64,000 nucleotides of DNA from assembly GCF_030929505.1 (NCBI RefSeq), contig NZ_JAVFVV010000004.1, positions 1 to 64,000 on the forward strand, read 5' to 3'. Position numbers and translations under genes: made by a program. Below the pieces are notes generated by a model. That model did not search any database. It saw nothing but the letters and a program-made list of their open reading frames with translations, and was not told the DNA's origin. Positions 16,890 to 25,334 of this stretch are shown here, in pieces. Origin of the DNA: Mesorhizobium sp. LHD-90 (lineage in GTDB: Bacteria; Pseudomonadota; Alphaproteobacteria; Rhizobiales; Rhizobiaceae). Positions within the stretch are counted from its first letter, which is position 1. Each line of letters begins with the position of its first letter.

Positions 16890-17822
16890 ATGCTCGACCA
16901 GATCAAGGGCCTGCACCACGTCACCTCCATGGCCAGGGACGCGCGCGAAAACAACCAGTTCTTCACTCACAAGCTAGGCTTGCGCCGGGTCAAGAAAACC
17001 GTGAATTTCGACGCGCCGGATGTCTACCACCTCTATTACGGCGACGAGAAAGGCACGCCGGGTTCGGTGATGACCTATTTCCCGTTCCCCAACATCGGCA
17101 AGGGCCGGCCCGGCGTCGGCGAGGTGGGCACCACCGTCTTCGCCGTGCCGAAGGGCACGCTCGGCTACTGGGAAAAGCGTCTCTCCGACCAGGGCGTCGC
17201 CAATATCTCCCGCGAGAAGAGCTTCGGCCAGGACCGCCTGCATTTCGACGGCCCGGACGCCGACAGTTTCGCGCTCGTCGAGGTCGCCGATGACGATCGC
17301 GCGCCGTGGGCGGAAGGCGGCGTTCCGACCGACGAGGCGATCCGCGGCTTCCATTCGGCCTCGCTCAGGCTGCGCGACGGCGGCGCCACCGAGGAACTGC
17401 TGAAGTTCATGGGTTACCAGAACGTCGACACCTCCGGCAACGTCAAGCGCCTGGCGATCCCTGGCGGCAACGGCGCCGAGACCATCGACATCGAGACGGT
17501 GCCCGGCGCGTCCTTCGCCGACCTCGGCGCGGGCTCGGTCCACCATATCGCCTTCGCGGTGGAGAACCGGGCCAAGCAACTGGAAGTCCGCAAGGCGCTG
17601 ATCGACACCGGCTACCACGTCACGCCGGTCATCGACCGCGACTATTTCTGGGCGATCTATTTCCGCACGCCCGGCGGCGTGCTGTTCGAGGTCGCCACCA
17701 ACGAGCCCGGCTTCGACCGCGACGAGGACACGGCGCATCTTGGCGAGGCGCTGAAGCTGCCGACGCAGCACGCGCATCTGCGGCCGTATCTGGAAAAGCA
17801 CCTGCAGCCGCTCGGCGCCTGA
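16890..17822 (+). CDS. Ring-cleaving dioxygenase, VOC family (MhqA/MhqO-like)
   Basis: 310 residues with two glyoxalase/VOC modules (about 3-135 and 152-285). Metal ligands expected for this fold are visible as the H in IKGLHHVTSMARDARENNQF, the H in GSVHHIAFAV and the E in GGVLFEVATNEPG. The family opens hydroquinone-type rings using Fe(II). The next gene, 11 bp downstream, is an alpha/beta hydrolase of the MhqD type, reproducing the quinone-detoxification pair of Bacillus. Substrate is inferred from that pairing. Confidence 0.88.
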   Translation: MLDQIKGLHHVTSMARDARENNQFFTHKLGLRRVKKTVNFDAPDVYHLYYGDEKGTPGSVMTYFPFPNIGKGRPGVGEVGTTVFAVPKGTLGYWEKRLSDQGVANISREKSFGQDRLHFDGPDADSFALVEVADDDRAPWAEGGVPTDEAIRGFHSASLRLRDGGATEELLKFMGYQNVDTSGNVKRLAIPGGNGAETIDIETVPGASFADLGAGSVHHIAFAVENRAKQLEVRKALIDTGYHVTPVIDRDYFWAIYFRTPGGVLFEVATNEPGFDRDEDTAHLGEALKLPTQHAHLRPYLEKHLQPLGA

Positions 17823-17833
17823 GGAGATCCGTC

Positions 17834-18466
17834 ATGGCAATCGATTCCTACACCTACAAGCGCCTGCCCGGGAAACCGGGCGGGCCACTGCTCCTGGCCT
17901 TCCACGGCACCGGCGGTGACGAGAGCCAGCTTCTGTCGCTGGGCCGCGACCTGCTGCCCGAGGCGAGCGTTGTCTCGCCGCGCGGCGATGTTTCGGAACA
18001 TGGCGCTGCGCGCTTCTTTCGCCGCACGGGGGAGGGCGTCTACGACATGGACGACCTTTTGCGCGCGACGCAGAAGATGGCGGGTTTCGTCTCGGCTCAT
18101 GTCAAGGCGGAAAAACCTTCGGCCGTCGCCGGCATCGGCTATTCCAACGGCGCCAACATCCTGGCCTCCGTCGTCTTCGACCGGCCGGACCTGTTCGATG
18201 CTGTAGTGCTGATGCACCCGCTGATCCCGTTCGAACCGAAGATCGCGAGCGGCCTTTCCGGCCGGCGCATCCTGATCACCGCGGGCCGCCGCGACCCGAT
18301 CTGTCCGCCGGAACTGACCAACCGCCTCGCCGCCCATTTGCGTGCACAGGGCGGGGATGTAACACTGGAATGGCACGAGGGCGGACACGAGGTGCGCCCG
18401 GCCGAGATCGAGGCGGCAAGGCGCTTCCTTGCCGAACTGAAGCAAGGAGAATCGAGCCATGTCTGA
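17834..18466 (+). CDS. Alpha/beta hydrolase (MhqD-like phospholipase/carboxylesterase family)
   Basis: 210 residues. The oxyanion strand LLLAFHGTGGDESQLL, nucleophile elbow GIGYSNGAN, acid in ITAGRRDPICP and histidine in WHEGGHEV give a complete catalytic triad. It probably hydrolyses an ester or ring-fission product formed by the preceding dioxygenase. Co-transcribed with it (11 bp gap) and overlapping the next gene by 8 bp. Confidence 0.87.
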   Translation: MAIDSYTYKRLPGKPGGPLLLAFHGTGGDESQLLSLGRDLLPEASVVSPRGDVSEHGAARFFRRTGEGVYDMDDLLRATQKMAGFVSAHVKAEKPSAVAGIGYSNGANILASVVFDRPDLFDAVVLMHPLIPFEPKIASGLSGRRILITAGRRDPICPPELTNRLAAHLRAQGGDVTLEWHEGGHEVRPAEIEAARRFLAELKQGESSHV

Positions 18467-18749
18467 CGCCGCCATCGAACTCGAGGACACCGGCTCGAAG
18501 GGCCGCTACCTGTTCAAAAATGCCGGCGCCGTGGCGGAGATGACCTTCTCCAAGGCGGGCGAGCACATGATCATCATCGACCACACAGAGGTGCCGGATA
18601 CGTTTCGCGGCCAGGGCGTCGGGCTCAAGCTGGTGACGCGTGCCGTCGAGGATGCCCGCGCCGCCGGCAAGAAGATCATCCCGCTCTGCCCCTTCGCCAA
18701 TGCCCAGTTCCGGCGTCATCCGGAATGGGCGGACGTGCTGAAGTCGTAG
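18459..18749 (+). CDS. GNAT-like N-acetyltransferase (YjdJ/YidJ type)
   Basis: 96 residues, a minimal GNAT fold of the NATD1/YjdJ group: beta hairpin start, then IIIDHTEVPDTFRGQGVGLK carrying the acetyl-CoA-binding RGQGVG loop, then IIPLCPFANAQFRRHPEW, the conserved C-terminal signature of this subgroup. Substrate unknown. Its ATG lies inside the end of the hydrolase gene, so translation is coupled. Confidence 0.88.
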   Translation: MSDAAIELEDTGSKGRYLFKNAGAVAEMTFSKAGEHMIIIDHTEVPDTFRGQGVGLKLVTRAVEDARAAGKKIIPLCPFANAQFRRHPEWADVLKS

Positions 18750-18793
18750 GTGACCGGCCGCTCGGCGATATTGACGGTTTTGGGAGGGATGCC

Positions 18794-19819
18794 GTGAGCC
18801 AACCAATATCGGCAATCGAAACGGTCGAGATGCACACCGGCGGCGAGCCGGTGCGCATCGTCACGCGCGGTTATCCGCCGATCCCCGGCGCGACGATCCT
18901 GGAAAAGCGGCGATTCGCCCGCGAAAACCTCGACCATCTCAGAAAACTGCTGATCTTCGAGCCGCGCGGCCACTACGACATGTATGGCGTCATCCCGGTC
19001 GAGCCGGATCTGCCGGGCGCCGACATGGCGGTGCTGTTCATCCACAATGAAGGTTATTCGACCATGTGCGGCCATGCGGTGATCGCACTCGGCCGCTATG
19101 CCGTCGACACCGGCATCGTGCCGGCGAAGGCGCCCTTCACAGAGGTCGCCATCCAGTGCCCCTGCGGGCTGGTGCGGGCACGGGTCGAGGTGGCGAAGCG
19201 GGGCGAAAACTTCGTCACCGGCGCGGTCTCGTTCGAGAGCGTGCCGTCCTTTGCCTTCGCGCTGGACGAGAAGGTCGACGTGCCCGGTCTTGGAAAGCTG
19301 ACGCTCGACATCGGCTACGGCGGCGCATTTTACGCCATCATTCCAGCGTCCGCAGTCGGCCTCGATGTGCGCTCCTCGCCCGTGGCCGCACTGGTCGAGG
19401 CGGCGGACCGCATCACCAAGGCGACGGCTGCCGCGATCCCGCTCGAGCATCCGGACGACCCCGACCTCGCCTTTCTCTACGGCACGATCCTGACCGACGG
19501 GCGCGACGCCTTTTCGGATGAACTCACCCGCAATGTCTGCGTCTTTGCCGAGCGCGAGGTCGACCGCAGCCCGACCGGCAGCGGCGTCTCGGCGCGCATC
19601 GCCGTGCAGGTTGCCAAAGGCCAGGTCGCCGTCAGCCAGGCGAGGCAATTCGAAAGCATCACCGGCGCGGTGTTTTCCGGAAAAGCCCTGCGAGCAGAAC
19701 CTTGCGGCCGCTTCAACGCGTTGCAGGTCGCGGTCGGCGGCCGGGCGCATTATTCGGGACGTTCGACGTTTACCCACGAGGATGGCGACGAACTCGGCAA
19801 GGGTTTTCTGCTGCGGTAA
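18794..19819 (+). CDS. Trans-3-hydroxy-L-proline dehydratase (proline racemase family)
   Basis: 341 residues of the proline racemase superfamily. The first catalytic cysteine is present (GYSTMCGHAVIALGRY), but the second catalytic position reads DRSPTGSGVSARIA, with Thr where racemases and 4-hydroxyproline epimerases have Cys. The Cys/Thr pair is the established mark of trans-3-hydroxy-L-proline dehydratase, which yields delta1-pyrroline-2-carboxylate. GTG start at 18794, after GGGAGGG, immediately before SQPISAIETVEMHTGGEPVR. No other hydroxyproline gene is adjacent, so the pathway partners must lie elsewhere. Confidence 0.85.
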   Translation: MSQPISAIETVEMHTGGEPVRIVTRGYPPIPGATILEKRRFARENLDHLRKLLIFEPRGHYDMYGVIPVEPDLPGADMAVLFIHNEGYSTMCGHAVIALGRYAVDTGIVPAKAPFTEVAIQCPCGLVRARVEVAKRGENFVTGAVSFESVPSFAFALDEKVDVPGLGKLTLDIGYGGAFYAIIPASAVGLDVRSSPVAALVEAADRITKATAAAIPLEHPDDPDLAFLYGTILTDGRDAFSDELTRNVCVFAEREVDRSPTGSGVSARIAVQVAKGQVAVSQARQFESITGAVFSGKALRAEPCGRFNALQVAVGGRAHYSGRSTFTHEDGDELGKGFLLR

Positions 19820-19972
19820 GTGACGGCGCCGACACGCCGCATGGAGAACGGATTTTCCATTTTATCACGCCGGCAGCAAAACCCTCCGATGGCGACGACC
19901 GCGCGATAGGCTAAGTTATCCGCAACCGTTGTGGGTCGGCTTTGGTCTGACCGTCAGCATACAGGAGCCGCG

Positions 19973-20422
19973 ATGTCCGCCGAAGCCAAATCCCTGATCC
20001 GCCCCACCGGCGCGAGTGCCGTGCTGCGACCCCGCCAAAGCCCGGTCGTGACCTCGGCGACCGGCGGCGAGGTAACGCTGTCGTCGCATGTCAGCACGCC
20101 CGGCTTCAGTCCGGTCGACCTGCTTTACGGCGCGCTGGCCGGCTGCCTGGTCATCAGCGCGCGAGCCGCCGCAGCGAAGCTCGGCGTGCTGGAGAAACTG
20201 GGGGACGTGGAAGCAAAAGTCACCGGCCGCAAGGCGGCGGAAGGATTGTCGCGGGTCGAGACCTTCCACGTCGAGATCGAGATCGGCGGCGACATCGACC
20301 CTGCCGTCAAGAAGCAGATCGCCGAGGCTGCCGAGGACGAGATCTGCACCGTCAGCAATACGCTGCGGGGACATCCGTCGATTGAGGCGCTGCTCGTCGA
20401 CAGCACCGCCGTATCGGCTTGA
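19973..20422 (+). CDS. OsmC-family protein
   Basis: 149 residues. The two conserved peroxidatic/resolving cysteine positions are present in YGALAGCLVISARAAAAKLG and EDEICTVSNTLRGHP. OsmC/Ohr proteins reduce organic hydroperoxides. The ATG at 19973 follows AGGAG. An NADP-dependent oxidoreductase starts 23 bp downstream, so the two are probably one transcription unit involved in detoxification of reactive organics. Confidence 0.87.
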   Translation: MSAEAKSLIRPTGASAVLRPRQSPVVTSATGGEVTLSSHVSTPGFSPVDLLYGALAGCLVISARAAAAKLGVLEKLGDVEAKVTGRKAAEGLSRVETFHVEIEIGGDIDPAVKKQIAEAAEDEICTVSNTLRGHPSIEALLVDSTAVSA

Positions 20423-20445
20423 ATTTCCAGCGGAGAAAAAAGCCA

Positions 20446-21465
20446 ATGACCGCCGAAGCCAATCTTCGCATCGTGCTGGCGGCGCGGCCGCACGGCCGTC
20501 CCACACCCGCCGACTTCCGCCTCGAGCGGACGGCCGTGCCCGAGCCCGCCGAGGGGCAGGTGCTGCTGAAAATCCTCTACCTGTCGCTCGATCCCTACAT
20601 GCGCGGCCGTATGGATGCTGCCAAATCCTACGCAAAGCCGGTCGAGGTCGGTCAGGTGATGGAAGGCGGGACGGTGGCGCGTGTCGAAAAATCGCGGAAT
20701 CCGGATTTTTCCGAAGGCGACATCGTGCTTTCCCATTCCGGCTGGCAGGGTTTTGCGCTCTCCGACGGGGCGGGCCTGCGCAAGCTCGATCCCAAGGCCG
20801 CGCCGGTCTCGACCGCACTCGGCGTGCTGGGCATGCCGGGCTTCACCGCCTATGCCGGCCTGCTGACCATCGGCCGGCCGAAGCCCGGCGAGACCGTGGT
20901 GGTCGCGGCGGCGAGCGGCGCGGTTGGCTCGGCGGTCGGCCAGATCGCCCGCATCAAGGGCGCGCGGGCCGTCGGCATCGCCGGCGGCGCTGAAAAATGC
21001 CGCTTCGTGCGCGATGAGCTTGGCTTCGACGCCGTTGTCGACCACCGCGCGCCGGATTTTCCGGAGCAGTTGAAGGCGGTCTGCCCCGACGGCATCGATG
21101 TCTATTTCGAGAATGTCGGCGGCCCGGTGTGGGATGCGGTGTTTCCGCTGCTCAACGAGTTCGCGCGCGTGCCCGTCTGCGGCCTGATCGCGCAATACAA
21201 CAAGACCGACCATGCCGGCGCCGACCGGCTTCCTGTCGTCATGCGCGCAGTGCTCACCCGCAGCCTGACGATCCGCGGCTTCATCCAGCGCGAATTCGCC
21301 GACCAGCGGCCGGCCTTCCACAAGGAGATGGCCGATTGGATCGCGACGGGCCTCGTGCGTTACCGCGAGGATATCGTCGACGGGCTGGAGAATGCGCCCG
21401 AATCCTTCATCGGCCTGCTCGAGGGCAAGAATTTCGGCAAGCTGGTCGTCCGGGTGGTGGGGTAG
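20446..21465 (+). CDS. NADP-dependent medium-chain oxidoreductase (CurA/leukotriene B4 dehydrogenase-like)
   Basis: 339 residues. The N-terminal GroES-like part has LYLSLDPYMRGRMDAAKSYA, typical of the zinc-free MDR group, and the Rossmann part has VVVAAASGAVGSAVGQIARI with the AxxGxxG nucleotide loop, then CPDGIDVYFENVGGPVWDAV. These enzymes reduce the double bond of alpha,beta-unsaturated carbonyls with NADPH. Upstream neighbour is the OsmC gene. Confidence 0.9.
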   Translation: MTAEANLRIVLAARPHGRPTPADFRLERTAVPEPAEGQVLLKILYLSLDPYMRGRMDAAKSYAKPVEVGQVMEGGTVARVEKSRNPDFSEGDIVLSHSGWQGFALSDGAGLRKLDPKAAPVSTALGVLGMPGFTAYAGLLTIGRPKPGETVVVAAASGAVGSAVGQIARIKGARAVGIAGGAEKCRFVRDELGFDAVVDHRAPDFPEQLKAVCPDGIDVYFENVGGPVWDAVFPLLNEFARVPVCGLIAQYNKTDHAGADRLPVVMRAVLTRSLTIRGFIQREFADQRPAFHKEMADWIATGLVRYREDIVDGLENAPESFIGLLEGKNFGKLVVRVVG

Positions 21466-21488
21466 AGCCGATTGGCCCTGATTGCCGC

Positions 21489-22610
21489 CTATCCCGCGGT
21501 CGGAAAATTGCGCGCCAGCCAGGCCTTCGGCAGGGCCGGGACAAAATTGCCGTCGCGGCCGGTCATGTCCTCATTGGCGACCATGCTGTTGAGGATCGCT
21601 TCCTCGGTCGCCTGCACGACCGCGTCGAAGAACGGATCGATGTCGACGTCCGGCACATAATCGGCCCGCGCCAACTTTCCAGACGGCGCGGCCGCCGCTT
21701 CCGGATTGGCGGTAGAGAAGGCGAGAAATATGTCGCCGGAACTGTGGTAGCCCAGCCCGCCGGTCATCGCGACGCCGAGCGGCACGCGACGCGCCAGCCG
21801 CTTCAACTGATGCGGCAGAAACGGCGCGTCCGTCGCCACGATGGCGATGATCGAGCCCTTTTCGGCGCGCGGCGTGCCCTCGACGATCTTCGGCTCGGCG
21901 AGTTCGTCGCCGGCTCGCCGTCCCCGGATCGTGAGATTGCGGCGCTTGCCGAAATTCGACTGCACGAACACGCCGACCGTGAATTTTTGGCCCTGCCAAT
22001 CCACCACCCGCGACGAGGTACCGGAGCCCGCCTTGAAGCCGAAGGTGATCATGCCGGTACCGCCGCCGATGCTGCCTTCCTCGACCGGGCCGGAGGCGGC
22101 TGCGTCCAGCGCCTGCGCCACATGTTCGAAGGTCACATGATGGCCGTTGATGTCGTTCAGAAAGCCGTCATAGGTTTCGGCCGCAACGGGCAGGCCCCAG
22201 GCGCTCTCGATCGCCTCCGGCAACGCCCTGGACAACCAGCGCAGCGTGCCGTCGCGGGTGACGCCGCAGGAATGCGTGTTGGTGATGGTGATTGGGAAAT
22301 TGAACGCGCCGATTTCTTCGATGAGATGCGAACCGGTCAGCTCGCCATTGCCGTTGGCGCTGAAAATGCCGGAAAACACCGGCGTCGCGAGGTCTTTCAC
22401 CGGCCGCGGCAGGATGGCGGTGACGCCGGTGCGGACAGGCCCGTGGCCAATTTTCAGCGGCCCGTCGCCGGAGACCAGCGTCACAAAACCCACCGAGACG
22501 CCCGGCACGTCGGTGATGGCGTTCCACGGACCGGGTTCGCCGCCGAAGGGGATGCCGAATGACCGCGCGCGCGGTTTTCCGGCGGGCGTCCTGAGGTGTG
22601 GGTTCATCAA
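21489..22610 (-). CDS. P1-family peptidase (DmpA/L-aminopeptidase D-esterase)
   Basis: 373 residues. Typical blocks of the DmpA fold are ITDVPGVSVGFVTL, TNTHSCGVTRDG, GSIGGGTGMITFGFKAGSG and, at the autocleavage site, EKGSIIAIVATDAPFLP, where the Gly-Ser bond would be cut so that Ser becomes the N-terminal nucleophile of the small subunit. Releases N-terminal residues including D-amino acids from small peptides. It converges on the oxidoreductase gene and is isolated upstream by a repeat-rich intergenic region. Confidence 0.9.
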   Translation of the reverse strand: MMNPHLRTPAGKPRARSFGIPFGGEPGPWNAITDVPGVSVGFVTLVSGDGPLKIGHGPVRTGVTAILPRPVKDLATPVFSGIFSANGNGELTGSHLIEEIGAFNFPITITNTHSCGVTRDGTLRWLSRALPEAIESAWGLPVAAETYDGFLNDINGHHVTFEHVAQALDAAASGPVEEGSIGGGTGMITFGFKAGSGTSSRVVDWQGQKFTVGVFVQSNFGKRRNLTIRGRRAGDELAEPKIVEGTPRAEKGSIIAIVATDAPFLPHQLKRLARRVPLGVAMTGGLGYHSSGDIFLAFSTANPEAAAAPSGKLARADYVPDVDIDPFFDAVVQATEEAILNSMVANEDMTGRDGNFVPALPKAWLARNFPTAG

Positions 22611-22670
22611 TTGCTTCCCGTGGCCTTCGTCCCGTGAGCGGGTTTAGGCTCCTTGTATTGCCCCTCTCTT

Positions 22671-22931
22671 GGATTTTCCACGACTTAGCGTCGCTTGTTC
22701 CTCGCCCTTCGGGCTTCGGCGCTCCGCTAAGATCGTGAAAATCCATTCTCCCCCGCAAGGGGGGAGATAACGCGCTTCGTCGTTTCTGCCGATAGCCAAC
22801 TTCGAAGATTGGCGAGGAGATCGCGGCAGCGCTTCTATCTCTCCCCGTGCGGGAGAGAAAGCGATTTCAACATCTTAACCGAGCGCCGAGCCCGAAGGGC
22901 GAGGAGGACGCGAGGTTAAGTGTTAGAAATC
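22671..22931. repeat. Composite palindromic intergenic repeat (REP-like)
   Basis: The 360 bp between two genes hold two long imperfect palindromes, 22671-22744 (arms GGATTTTCCACGACTTAGCG and its near complement) and 22863-22931 (arms GATTTCAACATCTTAACC). Both enclose a CTCGCCCTTCGGGC-type core, one in each orientation. Between them are two short hairpins of the CTCCCC...GGGGAG kind at about 22748-22766 and 22838-22858. Such elements are scattered between genes in mesorhizobia. No coding potential seen. Confidence 0.75.
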
Positions 22932-22970
22932 GCAAGTGAGGGGCTTTTCCCGCTTTCCGGCCCCCGATGC

Positions 22971-23963
22971 TCAGCCCTGCACTTCCTGGATCGCCGAAAG
23001 CTGCCAGTCGGTGCCGCGGCGGCGGGTGAAGGTCCACAGCTCTGTCGTCTCGGTGGCCTGCTCGGGGTCGCCGTCCACCACCTCGCCGGTCGCCCGATCA
23101 CGCATCACGTCGACCGATTCGTAGCGCAGCGCCGCGGTCGCATAGTCGCGGTCTCCCTCGCGCCAGGCCTCGGCGATGTCGGCCTGCACCAGATGCACGT
23201 CCGACACGTCGTTGCGCACACCGTTCTTGGCGTTGTCGGCCAGTTCCTCCGAGAGGTAGGAAACCATCTCGGGCGTCACCAGCCGGCGCAACGCCGTGTG
23301 GTCCTCGCGCCCGAACGCTTCCTGCACCTCGGTCAGCCGCTGCTGGAAGGTGTCGAGGTCGTCCTGCGACAGCTCGATCTCTTCCTCCTCCACAGCGGGC
23401 GCGCCGCCGCCGAGACCGCCGCCGATGCGCGGGATCTGGAACGAACCGGCCTTCTGGCGCCCGTCATCCTGGCCTGCTTCGCTGCGGCCTAAGCCGGCAT
23501 TGGCGCCCGCCATGGCCGGCTCCTGACGGCGGTTGGAGCGCAGGAAACGCATCACCAGCATGATCGCGCCGACGATCAGCAGCGCCTGGATCAGGAAGCC
23601 GAATATGCCGGCGAGCCCGCCAAAACCCTGGCCGAGCAGCAGGCCGATGAGGCCGCCGATCAGCAGGCCGCGCATCAGCGATCCGCCAAGCCCATTCATG
23701 AAGCCGCCCGGCCGCTGCGCCTGTGTGGCCTGCGGCTGGCGCGTCGCCTGGTTGGTGCCGGTGTTTGGCGTCATCGAGCGCTCCACCGGCGCGGTCGGCT
23801 GCGGGGCCGTGCGGGTCGGCGGCGCCGACTGGAAGGTGCGCGTGCCCCGGCTGCCGAAACTGCCGCCGCGGCGGGCCTCGGCATAGTCGACGCTGAACAA
23901 CGAGAACGCCATGAACAGCGCGGCCATCAAGGCAAAGCCCCGGCCGGCCTTCGAATTCAACAT
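22971..23963 (-). CDS. Tim44-like domain membrane protein
   Basis: 330 residues. A signal-anchor at the start (GRGFALMAALFMAFSLFSVD) is followed by an Arg/Gly/Thr/Pro-rich region, a glycine-rich hydrophobic stretch (LGGSLMRGLLIGGLIGLLLG and FLIQALLIVGAIMLVMRFL, about 92-150) and a C-terminal Tim44-like domain from about 205 (LDTFQQRLTEVQEAFGREDH...WTFTRRRGTDWQLSAIQEVQ). This is the usual layout of bacterial Tim44-domain proteins attached to the inner membrane. Physiological role uncertain. Confidence 0.88.
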   Translation of the reverse strand: MLNSKAGRGFALMAALFMAFSLFSVDYAEARRGGSFGSRGTRTFQSAPPTRTAPQPTAPVERSMTPNTGTNQATRQPQATQAQRPGGFMNGLGGSLMRGLLIGGLIGLLLGQGFGGLAGIFGFLIQALLIVGAIMLVMRFLRSNRRQEPAMAGANAGLGRSEAGQDDGRQKAGSFQIPRIGGGLGGGAPAVEEEEIELSQDDLDTFQQRLTEVQEAFGREDHTALRRLVTPEMVSYLSEELADNAKNGVRNDVSDVHLVQADIAEAWREGDRDYATAALRYESVDVMRDRATGEVVDGDPEQATETTELWTFTRRRGTDWQLSAIQEVQG

Positions 23964-24086
23964 TTCATTTCCTCCAAATTCATTTTCGTCAGGCGCCGCT
24001 ATCCGCGTCGCCGTGATGACGTGCCGCCGGCGACATCCGAAACCGTTCGATGGAGTTCCGGTGCGGCCGTCTGATGACCTTGCCGA

Positions 24087-24401
24087 TCAGTCGAACAGTT
24101 CCTCGAAGAACGATTTTTTCCGCTTGCGGTACTGTCCGTGCGAGCGCCCGTCGTCATAGTCGCGGTCGCGATGGTCGCGCTCCTGCCCGCGATAGGGCTG
24201 CTGCGCGGCCTGCTGCGGCGGTGGCGGAGCGGCGGCGGCCGCCTCACGACCGCTGCGCTCGATGATCTTGTCGAGTTCGCCGCGGTCGAGCCATACGCCC
24301 CGGCACTGCGGGCAATAGTCGATCTCGATGCCCTGGCGTTCGCTCATGACAAGCGCGACGCGGCAGGAGGGACAGACAAGGCCAAGGATTTGGGTCGACA
24401 T
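24087..24401 (-). CDS. Zinc-ribbon (zf-TFIIB) protein
   Basis: 104 residues: N-terminal zinc ribbon with ligands in CPSCRVALV and YCPQCRGVWLDRGELDKII, a Pro/Gln/Ala linker, then an Arg/Asp-rich charged tail ending KKSFFEELFD. This is the small zf-TFIIB family whose C-terminal LFD motif is strongly conserved. Function unknown. Start at 24401 is set by the domain; longer in-frame starts add unrelated residues. Confidence 0.87.
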   Translation of the reverse strand: MSTQILGLVCPSCRVALVMSERQGIEIDYCPQCRGVWLDRGELDKIIERSGREAAAAAPPPPQQAAQQPYRGQERDHRDRDYDDGRSHGQYRKRKKSFFEELFD

Positions 24402-24762
24402 GCGGCACTCCGTTTGCTTCGGCGCCCGCCCCGATCGTTGCAAAGCAGGCCCCAAGAATACGGTCCGACATCGCCGCCGCAATCGCGACAGCCAGAGGGG
24501 CCCGGTCCGCGCTCCTGATCTGGCAATGTCGCGGGCAAGTTTCAAGCCCTTTTCGCGACGGAATGACTACAATCGCTACGCCTGTCAGGTCCGGCCACAT
24601 GCGTTCTTTATGCGCCCGCCGGCCGCCTCGCCTCGAATTCCTATGCCGGACGGCATTAGTTCGGCATCCATCCGGCGTGAGGTTTCGGCCATGTCGGCGC
24701 AAAGCCGCCGGCTGCTCAAGCGCAGATCCCTGCGGTGTTCACGCCTTGCTGAGGTGTCTTTC

Positions 24763-24939
24763 ATGTCCCCGCTTTCCACCCCTTCGACCATCCATGGTGG
24801 CCCGTCCGCGCGAGTGCGGCTTTCCGGCCGGCTGAAGGAAGCGCTGCTGGAGGTTGCCGTCCTGTCGCTCCTGCTGGCGGCGGCGACCGCCGTTGCGGTG
24901 CTGCCGGTGCTGGCCGGCGTCTGGCGGCATCTGCAATAG
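24763..24939 (+). CDS. Small membrane protein, hypothetical
   Basis: 58 residues beginning MSPLSTPSTIHGG, with one clear hydrophobic helix (LEVAVLSLLLAAATAVAVLP) near the end. No family recognised. Its stop is followed 2 bp later by the GTG of the next short gene and then dapA, so a three-gene unit is plausible. The start is uncertain because the frame is open further upstream. Confidence 0.45.
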   Translation: MSPLSTPSTIHGGPSARVRLSGRLKEALLEVAVLSLLLAAATAVAVLPVLAGVWRHLQ

Positions 24940-24941
24940 CC

Positions 24942-25334
24942 GTGGCTTCCGCCGCCGACCTGAGCGGCCGCGTCGCCGCCTGCCGCGCGTTGCGCGAGCA
25001 TCTTTTCTGGGAGGCCGCGCGGACCCTCGCGCCGGCCGTCGGAGACGCCGCGCCGGGCCGTGGCCGCGCCCGCTTGGCGGCCCTCACTGAGGCCGGCGCA
25101 TTGGTCGAGGCCGTGCTTGCCCTGATCGGCACGGCGACGCCGGGGCGATCGGTGCGCGGCATGCGGTTTTCCGCCGGCCGATGGACCTGCACGGTCGACC
25201 GCGCAACGGGCGCCCGCTTCTCCGCGACGCATGCCGACCTTGCCGCGGCCCTGCTCGCCGCCTTCATCCGGTCCTGCGCAGCCGTCCGGCGGCGCCGGGT
25301 CGCGCGCCCGCATCAACCGGAGCTTCGAACCTGA
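24942..25334 (+). CDS. Hypothetical protein upstream of dapA
   Basis: 130 residues with a GTG start, alanine/arginine-rich, mostly helical by composition (LREHLFWEAARTLAPAVGDA, LAAALLAAFIRSCAAV). No domain recognised. The stop overlaps the dapA start (TGATG), which argues that the frame is translated and coupled to dapA. The opposite strand also has open frames here, so certainty is moderate. Confidence 0.5.
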   Translation: MASAADLSGRVAACRALREHLFWEAARTLAPAVGDAAPGRGRARLAALTEAGALVEAVLALIGTATPGRSVRGMRFSAGRWTCTVDRATGARFSATHADLAAALLAAFIRSCAAVRRRRVARPHQPELRT

